Below are positions 17,850 through 27,458 of a DNA stretch of 64,000 nt, in pieces. Position numbers and translations under genes: made by a program. The notes beneath the pieces are model-generated. The model was given only the letters and a program-made list of their open reading frames with translations. It ran no database searches and was not told the origin of the DNA. Where the stretch lies: assembly GCA_031266875.1 (NCBI GenBank), contig JAISAE010000088.1:1-64000 (forward strand), read 5' to 3'. Every line of letters begins with the position of its first letter. Within the stretch, counting starts at the first letter, position 1. Origin of the DNA: Treponema sp. (lineage in GTDB: Bacteria > Spirochaetota > Spirochaetia > Treponematales > Breznakiellaceae).

Positions 17850-19505
17850 TTAATCCAAATCCTCTAGGGTCAGCCTCACTGTTGTATCAGCAGTGATCAT
17901 GAGGCGGCGTGTATAGGTATCCCCATCACTATCTTCCGCCCGGATATCCCATGTCTCACTAGAGGGAAGCGCATACCTGAATGACTGCCCGTCATATAAC
18001 ACCTGGTCTCCCAATACATCCTTTCCCCACGTACCACTGCCAAAAGAACTAATATATACAGAGTAAAAAGTATATCCAGTATTATTCACCACCGTTATCT
18101 CAAGAGGTACAGACACGTCTTTCTTTGATTCACTACCCGCTCTGATTATCTCCACATCATGATCAAACGCCCGATACCCGATGTACCTAACGCTGTTCGG
18201 AATTGTTACACTCATTAAGGATGTATTAGCAAAGGCCCCTTCCCCGATGGAGATAATGCTGTTTGGAATCGTTACACTCGTTAAGGATGTACTAGCAAAC
18301 GCCCAATCATCAATGGAGGTAACACTGTTCGGAATTATTACACTCGTTAATTGTGTCCCAGAAAACGCCCCTTTCCCGATGGAGGTAACACTGTTCGGAA
18401 TCATTACACTCGTTAATTGTGTCCGAGCAAACGCATAATTCCCGATAGAGGTAACACTGTTCGGTATCGTATAAGCAGGTGATTTTCCACCAGGATACGC
18501 GATAAGCGTCTTCAGGTCTTTGGAAAATAATACGCCATCTACACTGCTAAACCTTGAATTTTGAACATCAACTGTTATTGCGGTAAGACGTGAATAAGAA
18601 GCAAAGGCCTCATACCCGATAGAGGTAACGCTACTCGGAATCGCTATACTCCTTAATCGTGTCGCATAAAACGCATAATTCCCGATAGAGGTAACGCTGT
18701 TCGGAATTGTTATACTCGTTAAGGGTGTCTCATTAAACGCCCGCTCCCCGATAGAGGTAACGCTGTTCGGGATCGTTACACTCGTTAAGGACGTACTAGC
18801 AAAGGCCTCGTACCCGATGGAGGTAACGCTGTTCGGAATTGTTACACTTGTTAAGGGTGTCTTATAAAATGCCCGCTCCCCGATGGAGGTAACGCTGTTT
18901 GGAATCGTATAATGAGGTGATTTTCCACCAGGATACACAACAAGTGTCTTCATGTCTTTGGAAAATAATACACCGTCTACACTACTAAACCTTGCATTTT
19001 GGACATCAACCGTTATTGCAGTAAGACGTGAACAACCAACAAACGCCCTCGCCCCGATGGAAGTAACGCTGTTCGAGATCGTTACACTCGTTAAGGAGGA
19101 CGTCTCAGCAAACGCACCCTCCCCGATGGAAGTAACGCTGTTCGGGATCGTTACACTCGTTAATCGCGTCCTAGCAAACGCATCCTCCCCGATGGAGGTA
19201 ACGCTGTCTGGGATCATTACACTCATTAAAGGCGTCCTATAAAACGCCCTCGCCCCGATGGATGTAACGGTGTTCGGAAGCGTTACACCTGTTAAGGGCA
19301 TCCCAGCAAACGCATCCTCCCCGATGGACCTAACTGGTATCCCGTTTATCCTGTCTGGGATACGGAGAGCCTTCGCACTTCCGTTATAACCAATAATGGT
19401 AACTTGACCATTCGCAAGCTCTGTCTGGAAATCACCCGCATCCTGCGCAAACAGCGCGGGCGCCGCATACAAAACGCACGCCAGAAATAGCCATGGCTTC
19501 TTCAT
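17850..19505 (-). CDS. BspA/TpLRR-type leucine-rich repeat surface protein
   Basis: A 551-residue paralogue: signal peptide with cleavage likely after LFAQ, about nineteen [10 protein letters not shown]-type repeats with two cap segments (GVLFSKD), and a C-terminal about 80-residue beta-rich domain ([13 protein letters not shown] ... WGKDVLGD ... RYALPSS). The start at 19505 is set by AAGGAG; the track start at 19535 is a spurious extension. Spacing to the next paralogue is about 60 bases, and the intergenic sequence is itself conserved between copies. Confidence 0.9.
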   Translation of the reverse strand: MKKPWLFLACVLYAAPALFAQDAGDFQTELANGQVTIIGYNGSAKALRIPDRINGIPVRSIGEDAFAGMPLTGVTLPNTVTSIGARAFYRTPLMSVMIPDSVTSIGEDAFARTRLTSVTIPNSVTSIGEGAFAETSSLTSVTISNSVTSIGARAFVGCSRLTAITVDVQNARFSSVDGVLFSKDMKTLVVYPGGKSPHYTIPNSVTSIGERAFYKTPLTSVTIPNSVTSIGYEAFASTSLTSVTIPNSVTSIGERAFNETPLTSITIPNSVTSIGNYAFYATRLRSIAIPSSVTSIGYEAFASYSRLTAITVDVQNSRFSSVDGVLFSKDLKTLIAYPGGKSPAYTIPNSVTSIGNYAFARTQLTSVMIPNSVTSIGKGAFSGTQLTSVIIPNSVTSIDDWAFASTSLTSVTIPNSIISIGEGAFANTSLMSVTIPNSVRYIGYRAFDHDVEIIRAGSESKKDVSVPLEITVVNNTGYTFYSVYISSFGSGTWGKDVLGDQVLYDGQSFRYALPSSETWDIRAEDSDGDTYTRRLMITADTTVRLTLEDLD

Positions 19506-19568
19506 AAGAAACTCCTTGTGTGTATAAGCCCACACCGGCTTTATTTCCTGTGCCGCTGAACATGACCC

Positions 19569-21494
19569 TTAATCCAAATCCGCTATGGCCAGCGTCACTG
19601 TTGTATCAGCAGTGATCATGAGGCGGCGTGTAATGGTATGTAGGGACGGAATTTGACCCGTTGGTTTTATCTTACAGGCAAACCCAACAGATGTTTACCC
19701 CTATTCATCGCGTCTCCTCTGATTACATCCACGCATACTAGTTCCATGCGTCCACGCATATTAGGCTTAGGCGCAGACGCATACTAGGCTCAGGCGTCCA
19801 TGATTACTAGTTCCATGCGTCCACGCATACTAGCTCTATGTGTCTGCACATACTAGTTCCATGCGTCCACGCATACTAGGTTCAGGCGTCCACGATTACT
19901 AGTTCCATGCGCAGACGCATACTAGTTCCATGCATCCACGATTACAGGGTGTGTATAGGTATCCTCATCGCTGTCTTCCACCTGTATATCCCCACTAGAG
20001 GGAAGCGCATATCTGAATGACTGCCCGTCATATAAAACTTGGTCTCCCAGTACATCCTTTCCCCACGTATCACTGACAGAAAGACTAATAGATACATAGT
20101 AAAAAGTATATCCGGTATTATTCACTACGTGAGTCAGGAGACACAGGCAAACTTTTCTTTGATCCGCTACCCTCCCTGATTATCTCCACATCACGATCAA
20201 ACGCCGCCGGATTCCCGATGGAAGTAACGCTGTTCGGGATCGTTACACTCACTAATGGTGTCTCATAAAACACCCCTTCCCCGATGGAGATAACACTGTT
20301 CGGAATTGCTACACTCGTTAAGGACGTCCAAGCAAGCGCATAATCCCCGATAGAGGTAACGCTGTTCGGGATCGCTACACTCATTAATGGTGTCACAGCA
20401 AACGCATGATCCCCGATAGAAGTAACGCTGTTTGGGATCGTTACACTCGTTAATTGCGTATAAGCAAACGCCGCTTCCCCGATGAAGGCAACGCTGTTTG
20501 GTATCGTTACACTCATTAGTGGCGTATAAGCAAACGCCCATTCTCCGATGGAGGTAACGCTGTTCGGTATCGTTACACTCGTTAAGTCAGTCCAAGCAAA
20601 CGCCGCTTCCCCGATGAAGGTAACACTGTTCGGAATCGTTACACTCGTTAAGGACGTCCCAGCAAACGCACCACCACCGATGGAGGTAAGGCTGTTCGGG
20701 AGCGTTACACTCGTTAGTGGCGTATAAGCAAAGGCCTCACCCTCAATGGAGGTAACACTGTTCGGAATTGTATAATGAGGTGATTTTCCCTTAGGATACG
20801 CGACAAGCGTCTTCAGGTCTTTGGAAAATAATACGCCGTCTACACTGCTAAAGCTGGAACTTCGGACATCAACCGTTATTGTAAGACTTGAACGAGTAGC
20901 AAACGCCCGCTCCCCGATGGAGGTAACGCTGTTTGGGATCATTACACTCGTTAGAAGCGTCTCAGAAAACGCCTTATTCCCGATAGAGGTAACGCTGTTC
21001 GGGATCGTTACACTCCTTAAGTCCGTATTAGAAAACGCACCATCACCGATGGAAGTAACGCTGTTCGGGATCGCTACACTCTTTAATCGTGTCCCATAAA
21101 ACGCCAGCTCACCGATGGAGGTAACGCTGTCCGGTATCGTTACACTCGTTAAGTCCGTCATATAAAACACCCCTTCCTCAATGGAGGTAAGGCTGTTCGG
21201 AATCGTTACACTCGTTAATGGTGTCTCAGCAAACGCATAAGCCCCGATGGAGGTAACGCTATCCGGAATCGTTACACTCGTTAATGGTGTCTTAGCAAAG
21301 GCCCCTTCTCCGATGGACCTAACCGGCCTCCTGTTTATCCTGTCTGGGATGCGGACATCTTCCTCGCTTCCGCTATAATCAATAATGGTAACCTGCCTAT
21401 TCACAAGCTTTGTCTGGAAATCACCCGTATCCTGTGTGCATAGCGTGAGCGCCAAACATGAAACATACGCCAGAAACAGCCATGCCTTCTTCAT
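19569..21494 (-). pseudogene. BspA/TpLRR-type gene, frameshifted and interrupted by repeat insertion
   Basis: The first 458 codons (21494 to 20118) are a normal paralogue with signal peptide and repeats. Near 20130-20140 two bases are lost relative to the intact copies (CTGTGATCACCG versus CTGACTCACG), so the frame ends at SPDSRSE. The C-terminal domain continues in another frame ([10 protein letters not shown] to EDSDEDTYTH), is broken again by a 311-bp insertion (19640-19950) and its last residues lie at 19569-19632. The LRR part could still be made and secreted without its C-terminal domain. Confidence 0.85.
19640..19950. mobile_element. 311-bp insertion carrying a 23-bp tandem array, flanked by 12-bp near-duplication
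   Basis: Compared with the intact paralogues, the sequence between GTGTAATGGTAT (19628-19639) and GTGTATAGGTAT (19951-19962) is extra. About 88 unique bases come first, then ten 23-bp units starting at 19728 (words TCCACGCAT or CAGACGCAT followed by ACTAGTTCCATGCG or variants). The 12-base flanks are 10/12 identical and match the single site in the paralogues, as a target duplication would. No ORF or terminal inverted repeat is seen. Confidence 0.6.
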
Positions 21495-21556
21495 AAGAAA
21501 CTCCTTGTGTGTATAGCCAACACCGGCTTTGCTTCCTGCGCCGCTGAATATGACGC

Positions 21557-23164
21557 CTAATCCACATACTCTTGGGTCAGCGCCAATGTTGTATCAGCAG
21601 TGATCACGAGACGGCGTGTATAAGTACCCTCATCGCTATCTTCCGCCTGTATATCCCAGGTCCCACTGGAAGGAAGCGCATACTTGAATGACTGTCCTTT
21701 ATATAACACGCCTCCCAATACATCCTTTCCCCACGTATCACTGTCAGAGGGGCTGATATATAAATTGTAAAGAATATATCCGGTATTATTCACCACCGTG
21801 ATCACAGGAGACTCAGACAAACTTTTATTTGATCCGCCATCCTCCCTGATTATCTTCACATCATCATCAAATGCCACCCTCCCAATGGAAGTAACGCTGT
21901 TCGGAATCATTACCGTTGTTAAGTCCGTCCAAGCAAACGCATTGTCCCCGATAGAGGTAACACTGTTCGGAATCGTTACACTCGTTAAGGGCGTCCTAGC
22001 AAAGGCCTCATCCCCGATGGAGGTAACGCTGTTCGGAATCATTACACTCGTTAATTGCGTCCTAGAAAACGTCCCTTCCCCGATGGAGGTAACGCTGTCC
22101 GGGATTGTTACACTCGTTAAGGGCGTCGCATAAAACGCATAACCCCCGATAGAGGTAACACTGTTCGGGATCGTTACACTCGTTAAGGGCGTCCTAGCAA
22201 ACGCATAATACCCAATGGAAGTAACACTGTTCGGAATCGTTACACTCGTTAATTGCGTCCCATGAAACGCATAATCTCCGATAGAGGTAACACTGTTCGG
22301 AATCGTTATATTCGTTAAGGGCGTAAAAATAAACGCCTTCGCCCCGATGGAGGTAACGCTGTTTGGTATCGTTACACTCGTTAAGGGCGTCCCATCAAAC
22401 GCTCCTTCCCCGATAGCAGTAACGCTGTTCGGTATCGTTACACTCGTTAAGGACGTCCCAGCAAACGCATAATCCCCAATAGAGGTAACGCTATCCGGGA
22501 TCGTATAATGAGGTGATTTTCCACCGGGATACACGACAAGCGTCTTCAGGTCTTTGGAAAATAATACGCCGTCTGCACTGCTAAACTTTGAATTTCGGAC
22601 ATCAACCGTTATTGTAGTAAGACGTGAACAATCAGAAAACGCCCCATCCCCAATAGAGGTAACGCTGTCCGGTATCGTTACACTCGTTAATTGCGTCCCA
22701 GAGAACGTCCCATCCCCAATAGAGCTAACGCTGTTCGGAATCGTTACACTCGCTAGTTGCGTTCCAGAAAACGCCCCTCCTCCGATGGAGGTAACGCTGT
22801 TCGGTATTGTTACACTCGTTAAGGACGTCCTATAAAACGCCATCTCCCCGATGGAGGTAACGCTGTTTGGGATCATTACACTCGTTAGAAGCGTCTCATA
22901 AAACGCCCACTCCCCGATAGAGGTAACACTGTTCGGGATCGTTACACTCGTTAAGGACGTCTCAGCAAACGCCCGCTCCCCGATGGAGGTAACCGGCCTC
23001 CCGTTTATCCTGTCTGGGATGTGAACATCTTCCGCGCTTCCGCTATAACCAATAATGGTAACCTGCCTATTAGCAAGTTTTGTCTGGAAATCACCCGTAT
23101 CCTGTGTGCATAGCGTGAGCGCCAAGCATGAAACACACGCCAGAAACAGCCATGCCTTCTTCAT
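21557..23164 (-). CDS. BspA/TpLRR-type leucine-rich repeat surface protein
   Basis: A 535-residue paralogue with signal peptide ([16 protein letters not shown]), about nineteen LRR-type repeats with one cap segment ([11 protein letters not shown]), and the beta-rich C-terminal domain ([13 protein letters not shown]). Its N-terminus up to the first repeats is nearly identical to that of the broken neighbour, suggesting recent duplication or gene conversion. The start at 23164 is set by AAGGAG; the first ten codons of the track ORF are untranslated leader. Confidence 0.9.
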   Translation of the reverse strand: MKKAWLFLACVSCLALTLCTQDTGDFQTKLANRQVTIIGYSGSAEDVHIPDRINGRPVTSIGERAFAETSLTSVTIPNSVTSIGEWAFYETLLTSVMIPNSVTSIGEMAFYRTSLTSVTIPNSVTSIGGGAFSGTQLASVTIPNSVSSIGDGTFSGTQLTSVTIPDSVTSIGDGAFSDCSRLTTITVDVRNSKFSSADGVLFSKDLKTLVVYPGGKSPHYTIPDSVTSIGDYAFAGTSLTSVTIPNSVTAIGEGAFDGTPLTSVTIPNSVTSIGAKAFIFTPLTNITIPNSVTSIGDYAFHGTQLTSVTIPNSVTSIGYYAFARTPLTSVTIPNSVTSIGGYAFYATPLTSVTIPDSVTSIGEGTFSRTQLTSVMIPNSVTSIGDEAFARTPLTSVTIPNSVTSIGDNAFAWTDLTTVMIPNSVTSIGRVAFDDDVKIIREDGGSNKSLSESPVITVVNNTGYILYNLYISPSDSDTWGKDVLGGVLYKGQSFKYALPSSGTWDIQAEDSDEGTYTRRLVITADTTLALTQEYVD

Positions 23165-23227
23165 AAGAAACTCCTTGTGTGTATAAGCCCACACCGGCTT
23201 TGCTTCCCGCGCCGCTGAACGTGGCGC

Positions 23228-25342
23228 TTAATCCAAATCCTCTAAGGTCAGCGTCAATGTTGTATTAGCAGTGATCACGAGAGAGCGTGTATAGGTATCC
23301 CCATCACTGTCTTCTGCCTGTATATCCCATGTCCCACTAGAAGGAAGCGCATACTTGAATGACTGTCCGTCATATAACACCCGGTTTCCCAATACATCCT
23401 TTCCCCACGTATCATTATCAGAGGGACTGATATATACATGGTAAAAAGTATATCCGGTATTATTCACCACGGTGATCACAGGAGACACAGACACAGCTTT
23501 CTTTGACCCACTGTCCACTTTGATTATCTCCACCCTGTAATCAAACGCCTCTTTCCCGATAGAGATAACACTATTGGGGATCGTTACACTCGTTAAGGAC
23601 GTCCTAGCAAACGCATAATCCCCAATAGAGGTAACGCTGTCCGGGATCGTTACACTCGTTAGTGGTGTCCCAGCAAACGTATAAGCCCCGATGGAGGCAA
23701 CACTGTCCGGGATCGTTATACTCGTTAGTGGTGTCTCATAAAAGGCCCCATACCCGATGGAGGTAACGCTGTTCGGGATCGTATAACTAGGCGATTTCTC
23801 TCCAGGATACGTGATAAGCGTCTTCATGTCTTTGGAAAATAATACGCCGTCTACGCTGCTAAAGCTGGAATTTTCGACATCAACCGTTATGGTAGTAAGA
23901 CGTGAACAATTAACAAACGCTCTTTCCCCGATAGAGGTAACGCTGTCTGGTATTGTTACACTCGTTAAAGATGTCCTGTAAAACGCATAATCTCCGATGG
24001 AGCTAACACTGTTCGGGATCGTTACACTCGTTAAGTCCGTCTCAGAAAAAGCCCCATACCCGATAAAGGTAACGCTGTTTGGAATCGTTACACTCGTTAG
24101 CGGCGTCTCAGCAAACGCCCCTTTCCCGATGGAGGTAACGCTGTTCGGGATCGTTACACTCGTTAAAGATGTCCTGTAAAACGCATAATCCCCGACGGAA
24201 GTAACGCTGTCCGGGATCGTTACACTCGTTAGCGGCGTCATAGAAAAGGCCCTTTCCCCGACGGAAGTAACGCTGTTCGGTATCGTTACACTCGTTAAGG
24301 ACGTCCTAGAAAACGCATAATCCCCGATGGAGGAAACGCTGTCCGGTATCGTTACATTCGTTAGTGGTGTCTCAGCAAAGGCCCATTCCCCGATGGAAGT
24401 AACGCTGTTCGGTATCGTTACACTCGTTAAGGACGTCCCATAAAACGCCGCTTCCCCGATGGAGGTAACGCTGTCTGGGATCGTATAATGAGGTGATTCT
24501 CCACCGGGATACACGACAAGCGTCTTCATGTCTTTGGAAAATAATACGCCGTCTGCGCTGCTAAAGCTGGAATTTTGAACATCAACCGTTATTGTAGTAA
24601 GACGTGAACAAGCAGCAAACGCCCCTTTCCCGATGGAGGTAACGCTATTCGGGATCGTTACACTCGTTAATTGTGTCACAGCAAACGCATAATCCCCGAT
24701 GGAGGCAACGCTGTTTGGAATCGTTATACTCGTTAAAGATGTCCTGTAAAACGCATAAACCCCGATAGAGGTAACGCTGTTCGGGATCGTTACACTCATT
24801 AGTGGTGTCTCAGCAAAGGCCCATTCTCCGATGGAAGTAACGCTGTTCGGGATCGTTACACTCGTTAAGTCCGTCGCAAAAAACGCCCACTTCCCGATGG
24901 AGGTAACGCTGTTCGGGATCGTTACACTCGTTACGTCCGTCCCAGCAAAAGCCCTTTCCCCAATGGAAGTAACGCTGTTCGGGATCATTACACTCGTTAA
25001 TCGCGTCCAAGCAAACGCATAATCCCCGATGGAGGTAACGCTGTTCGGAATCGTTATACTCGCTAAGGGCGTCCCAGCAAACGCATGATCCCCGATGGAG
25101 GTAACGCTGTTCGGAATCGTTACACTCGTTAATCGCGTCTCAGCAAACGCCTCATACCCGATGGAGCTAACCGGCCTCCCGTTTATCCTGTCTGGGATGT
25201 GAACATCTTCCGCGCTTCCGCTATAACCAATAATGGTAACTTGCCCATTCGCAAGCTCTGTCTGAAAATCACCCGCATCCTGCGCAAACAGCGCGAGTGC
25301 TGAATACAAAACACACGCCAGAAATAGCCATGTCTTCTTCAT
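23228..25342 (-). CDS. BspA/TpLRR-type leucine-rich repeat surface protein (longest paralogue)
   Basis: A 704-residue protein: signal peptide ending near LFAQ, about 26 LRR-type repeats with two cap segments, and the beta-rich C-terminal domain ending TLTLEDLD. It is the first and longest gene of the five-gene tandem family; the 24 bases before the start are the same as before the others. The promoter is not evident, because the region upstream is the 21-bp repeat array from 25406. Confidence 0.9.
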   Translation of the reverse strand: MKKTWLFLACVLYSALALFAQDAGDFQTELANGQVTIIGYSGSAEDVHIPDRINGRPVSSIGYEAFAETRLTSVTIPNSVTSIGDHAFAGTPLASITIPNSVTSIGDYAFAWTRLTSVMIPNSVTSIGERAFAGTDVTSVTIPNSVTSIGKWAFFATDLTSVTIPNSVTSIGEWAFAETPLMSVTIPNSVTSIGVYAFYRTSLTSITIPNSVASIGDYAFAVTQLTSVTIPNSVTSIGKGAFAACSRLTTITVDVQNSSFSSADGVLFSKDMKTLVVYPGGESPHYTIPDSVTSIGEAAFYGTSLTSVTIPNSVTSIGEWAFAETPLTNVTIPDSVSSIGDYAFSRTSLTSVTIPNSVTSVGERAFSMTPLTSVTIPDSVTSVGDYAFYRTSLTSVTIPNSVTSIGKGAFAETPLTSVTIPNSVTFIGYGAFSETDLTSVTIPNSVSSIGDYAFYRTSLTSVTIPDSVTSIGERAFVNCSRLTTITVDVENSSFSSVDGVLFSKDMKTLITYPGEKSPSYTIPNSVTSIGYGAFYETPLTSITIPDSVASIGAYTFAGTPLTSVTIPDSVTSIGDYAFARTSLTSVTIPNSVISIGKEAFDYRVEIIKVDSGSKKAVSVSPVITVVNNTGYTFYHVYISPSDNDTWGKDVLGNRVLYDGQSFKYALPSSGTWDIQAEDSDGDTYTRSLVITANTTLTLTLEDLD

Positions 25343-25405
25343 AAGAAACTCCTTATGTGTATAAGCCCACACCAGCTTTGCTTCCCGCGCCGCCTCTTGG
25401 ACAAC

Positions 25406-26123
25406 GCTCAGAGCATCGACGGACACGCTCTAAGCATCAACGGACGCGCTCGGAACGTCAATGGACACGCTCTAAGCATCAACGGACACGTTCTGAACGT
25501 CGGTGGACACGTTCTGAACGTCAATGGACACGTTTAGAACGTCTATGGACACGTTCTGAACGTCTAAGAAGACTGAAAAAACGTCCCCACAGACGTTCTG
25601 AACATCGACGGACATACTCTGAACGTCAACGGACACGTTCTGAACATCGGTAGACACGTTCTGAACGTCGATGGACACGTTTAGAACGTCGACAGACACG
25701 CTCGGAACGTCGATGGACACGTTTAGAACGTCTCAGAAGACTAAAAAACATTCCCGCAGATACGTTCGGAACGTCAACAGACACGTTCTGAACGTCGATG
25801 GACACGCTCGGAACATCGATGGACACGTTCTGAACGTCTCAGAAGACTGAAAAAACGTCCCCGCAGACGTTCTGAACATCGACTGACACGTTCTGAACGT
25901 CGATAGACACGTTCTGAACGTCGATAGACACGTTTAGAACGTCTCAGAAGACTGAAAAAAACGTCCCCGCAGACGTTCTGAACGTCGATGGACACGCTCA
26001 GAACGTCAACGGACACGTTCTGAACATCGATGGACACGTTCTGAACGTCGACGAACACCTTCCGAACATCGACGGACACGTTCTGAACCTCTCAGAAGAC
26101 TGGAAAAACATTCCCGCAGACGT
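25406..26123. repeat. 21-bp tandem array with recurring 42-bp unit
   Basis: Contiguous 21-bp units (words such as GTTCTGAACGTC plus GATGGACAC) begin at 25406. After every few units a 42-bp double-length unit occurs, sharing GTTCTGAACGTCT and then AAGACTGAAAAAACGTCC; five such units are visible. The minus-strand frames stay open as VSIDVQN heptads, which the track lists as several ORFs; no gene start is credible. It separates the LRR cluster from the gene at 26149. Confidence 0.9.
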
Positions 26124-26148
26124 TCAAAGAGGGTCAGTGGGGAAGGGA

Positions 26149-26592
26149 TTAGGGTGTTTCGGGTTCGGCGGCGGCGTTCCGCTTTTTGCCGCTGGGAAAG
26201 TGGGGTTTCAGGTTTTCGTAGACGGCTTTTGCACCGGGGATGTCCTGTTTTGCCGCCGCCTGTACGTTGTGGTAGACCACGAGGGCCGCATGGTAGGCTT
26301 CGCTTCCGGCTAACATGACCGTGTCTGATATGGCTTCCTCAAGCTGCCGGATCGCCGTGTGGAGCCTCCAGAGGTCGCGGGCGTCGCTAAAACCCTTGTC
26401 AAAGTCGTCTATGTCCAGGTAGCTGGGGACGAGCGCGGGGTTGTCGTGGGCGTAGTCCCTGGTTTTTTCCACGAAGGCAAGGCTTTTGTCTCCCATTTTG
26501 AGTATGGCGTGGCGTTCCTGCGGGGTCAGGGCGAAAGTATAGGGCGCAAGCGCCGTCTTTACCGCCTCAATCTGGTCATACACCTGCGTCAA
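26149..26592 (-). CDS. Conserved hypothetical protein (gut treponeme/Bacteroidetes type)
   Basis: A 147-residue, helical, soluble protein with MGDKSLAFVEK and the IMLAGSEAY-like motif (VMLAGSEAYHAAL). I recognise it as a widespread hypothetical family in gut Bacteroidetes and treponemes, without known function. It begins with TTG overlapping the stop of the spike-like remnant upstream (TTGA). The proline/glutamate-rich tail ends at the edge of the 21-bp array. Confidence 0.75.
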   Translation of the reverse strand: MTQVYDQIEAVKTALAPYTFALTPQERHAILKMGDKSLAFVEKTRDYAHDNPALVPSYLDIDDFDKGFSDARDLWRLHTAIRQLEEAISDTVMLAGSEAYHAALVVYHNVQAAAKQDIPGAKAVYENLKPHFPSGKKRNAAAEPETP

Positions 26593-27054
26593 GGTAGCTT
26601 CTGGAATGGCGTCTTTGTGCCGGTTACCTTGCGGGTAACTTGACCAGCCATCTTAAACGTATCCTTTGCATTTTTGACTTCAAAAATATCACCGGCCATC
26701 TTAAACGCGCTTTCTCCGTTTTCGGCTTCAATGACGTCGCCGGACATCTCCAATGAGCATTTTTCGGTCATTGCCAGAATAGCGTCGTCCTGGATCAGGA
26801 CGACAGCTTTCTCCTTATATTGAACCTCCACCTTATCGTCCGTCATCAGCGCCTGGGAAATAAGCTTCCCGTCAAACGTGTCTTTATGAATGATCTGTAA
26901 GCCGCTTTCCGTGTCGGCGATAAACTCCCGCGCTTGTAACCCCGGAATACACTAAGCGTCGCTTAGGCTGTAATGGCGCGGGTCTGGGTCTTCGATGCTG
27001 TCTTGGCCGACATCTTTGGAGCGTAGCGACCTAGGCGAACGGAACCCCGTCTCC
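26589..27054 (-). pseudogene. Phage baseplate/spike-like gene remnant
   Basis: In one minus-strand frame the sequence GQDSIEDPDPRHYSLSDA is followed by a TAG (26952-26954) and then AREFIADTESGLQIIHKDTF and the alternating repeats AENGESAFKMAGDIFEVKNA. The alternating polar/hydrophobic pattern is like the beta-helical tip of VgrG/gp5-type spikes. The only track ORF is the 85-residue tail. With an internal stop and no start, it is a broken gene. The function is inferred from pattern only. Confidence 0.5.
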
Positions 27055-27197
27055 GCCAACGGCGGCGGAGCATACAGATCTGTTATGCGAAGCGCGCCCA
27101 TTTATTAAATAATTTTTTCTCAACGATAGATCAATTGAAATATACATTAAAAAATAAGCATCTCCTATAAATCTTTTTAATATAGTTGATTACTTAT

Positions 27198-27437
27198 TTA
27201 ACGAGGTTCAATAATGGTATAAAATTTGTTTCTTTTGCTCGTTATTAATTCTATTCTTAAAACAGGTTTAATTCTATCCTTCCCATATAAGACTTCATAA
27301 ATATTGTTATCAAATTTTCTATACTTTATATTATTTCCAAATTGATCAGTATTATTTTTATATAAATATTGTAATACACTTCTTAATTCATGCTGTTCAT
27401 TGGTGTTGCGTCTCTGGCCTTGTGGCGCGGAGAACAT
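27198..27437 (-). CDS. AT-rich hypothetical ORF, possibly a gene fragment
   Basis: A 79-residue ORF in an AT-rich island. The C-terminal half (KYRKFDNNIYEVLYGKDRI) is lysine/asparagine-rich and resembles the end of a toxin-like or phage-encoded domain, but I recognise no family. There is no clear ribosome site, and the N-terminal part overlaps the upstream region of the next plus-strand gene. May be a C-terminal leftover. Confidence 0.3.
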   Translation of the reverse strand: MFSAPQGQRRNTNEQHELRSVLQYLYKNNTDQFGNNIKYRKFDNNIYEVLYGKDRIKPVLRIELITSKRNKFYTIIEPR

Positions 27438-27458
27438 AATACGAGAGGAGGGCTAAAA

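Noticed and set aside
25472-26079. Heptad-repeat ORFs (VSIDVQN type)
   Set aside because: By-products of the 21-bp array; no signal peptide, no start site and many overlapping frames.
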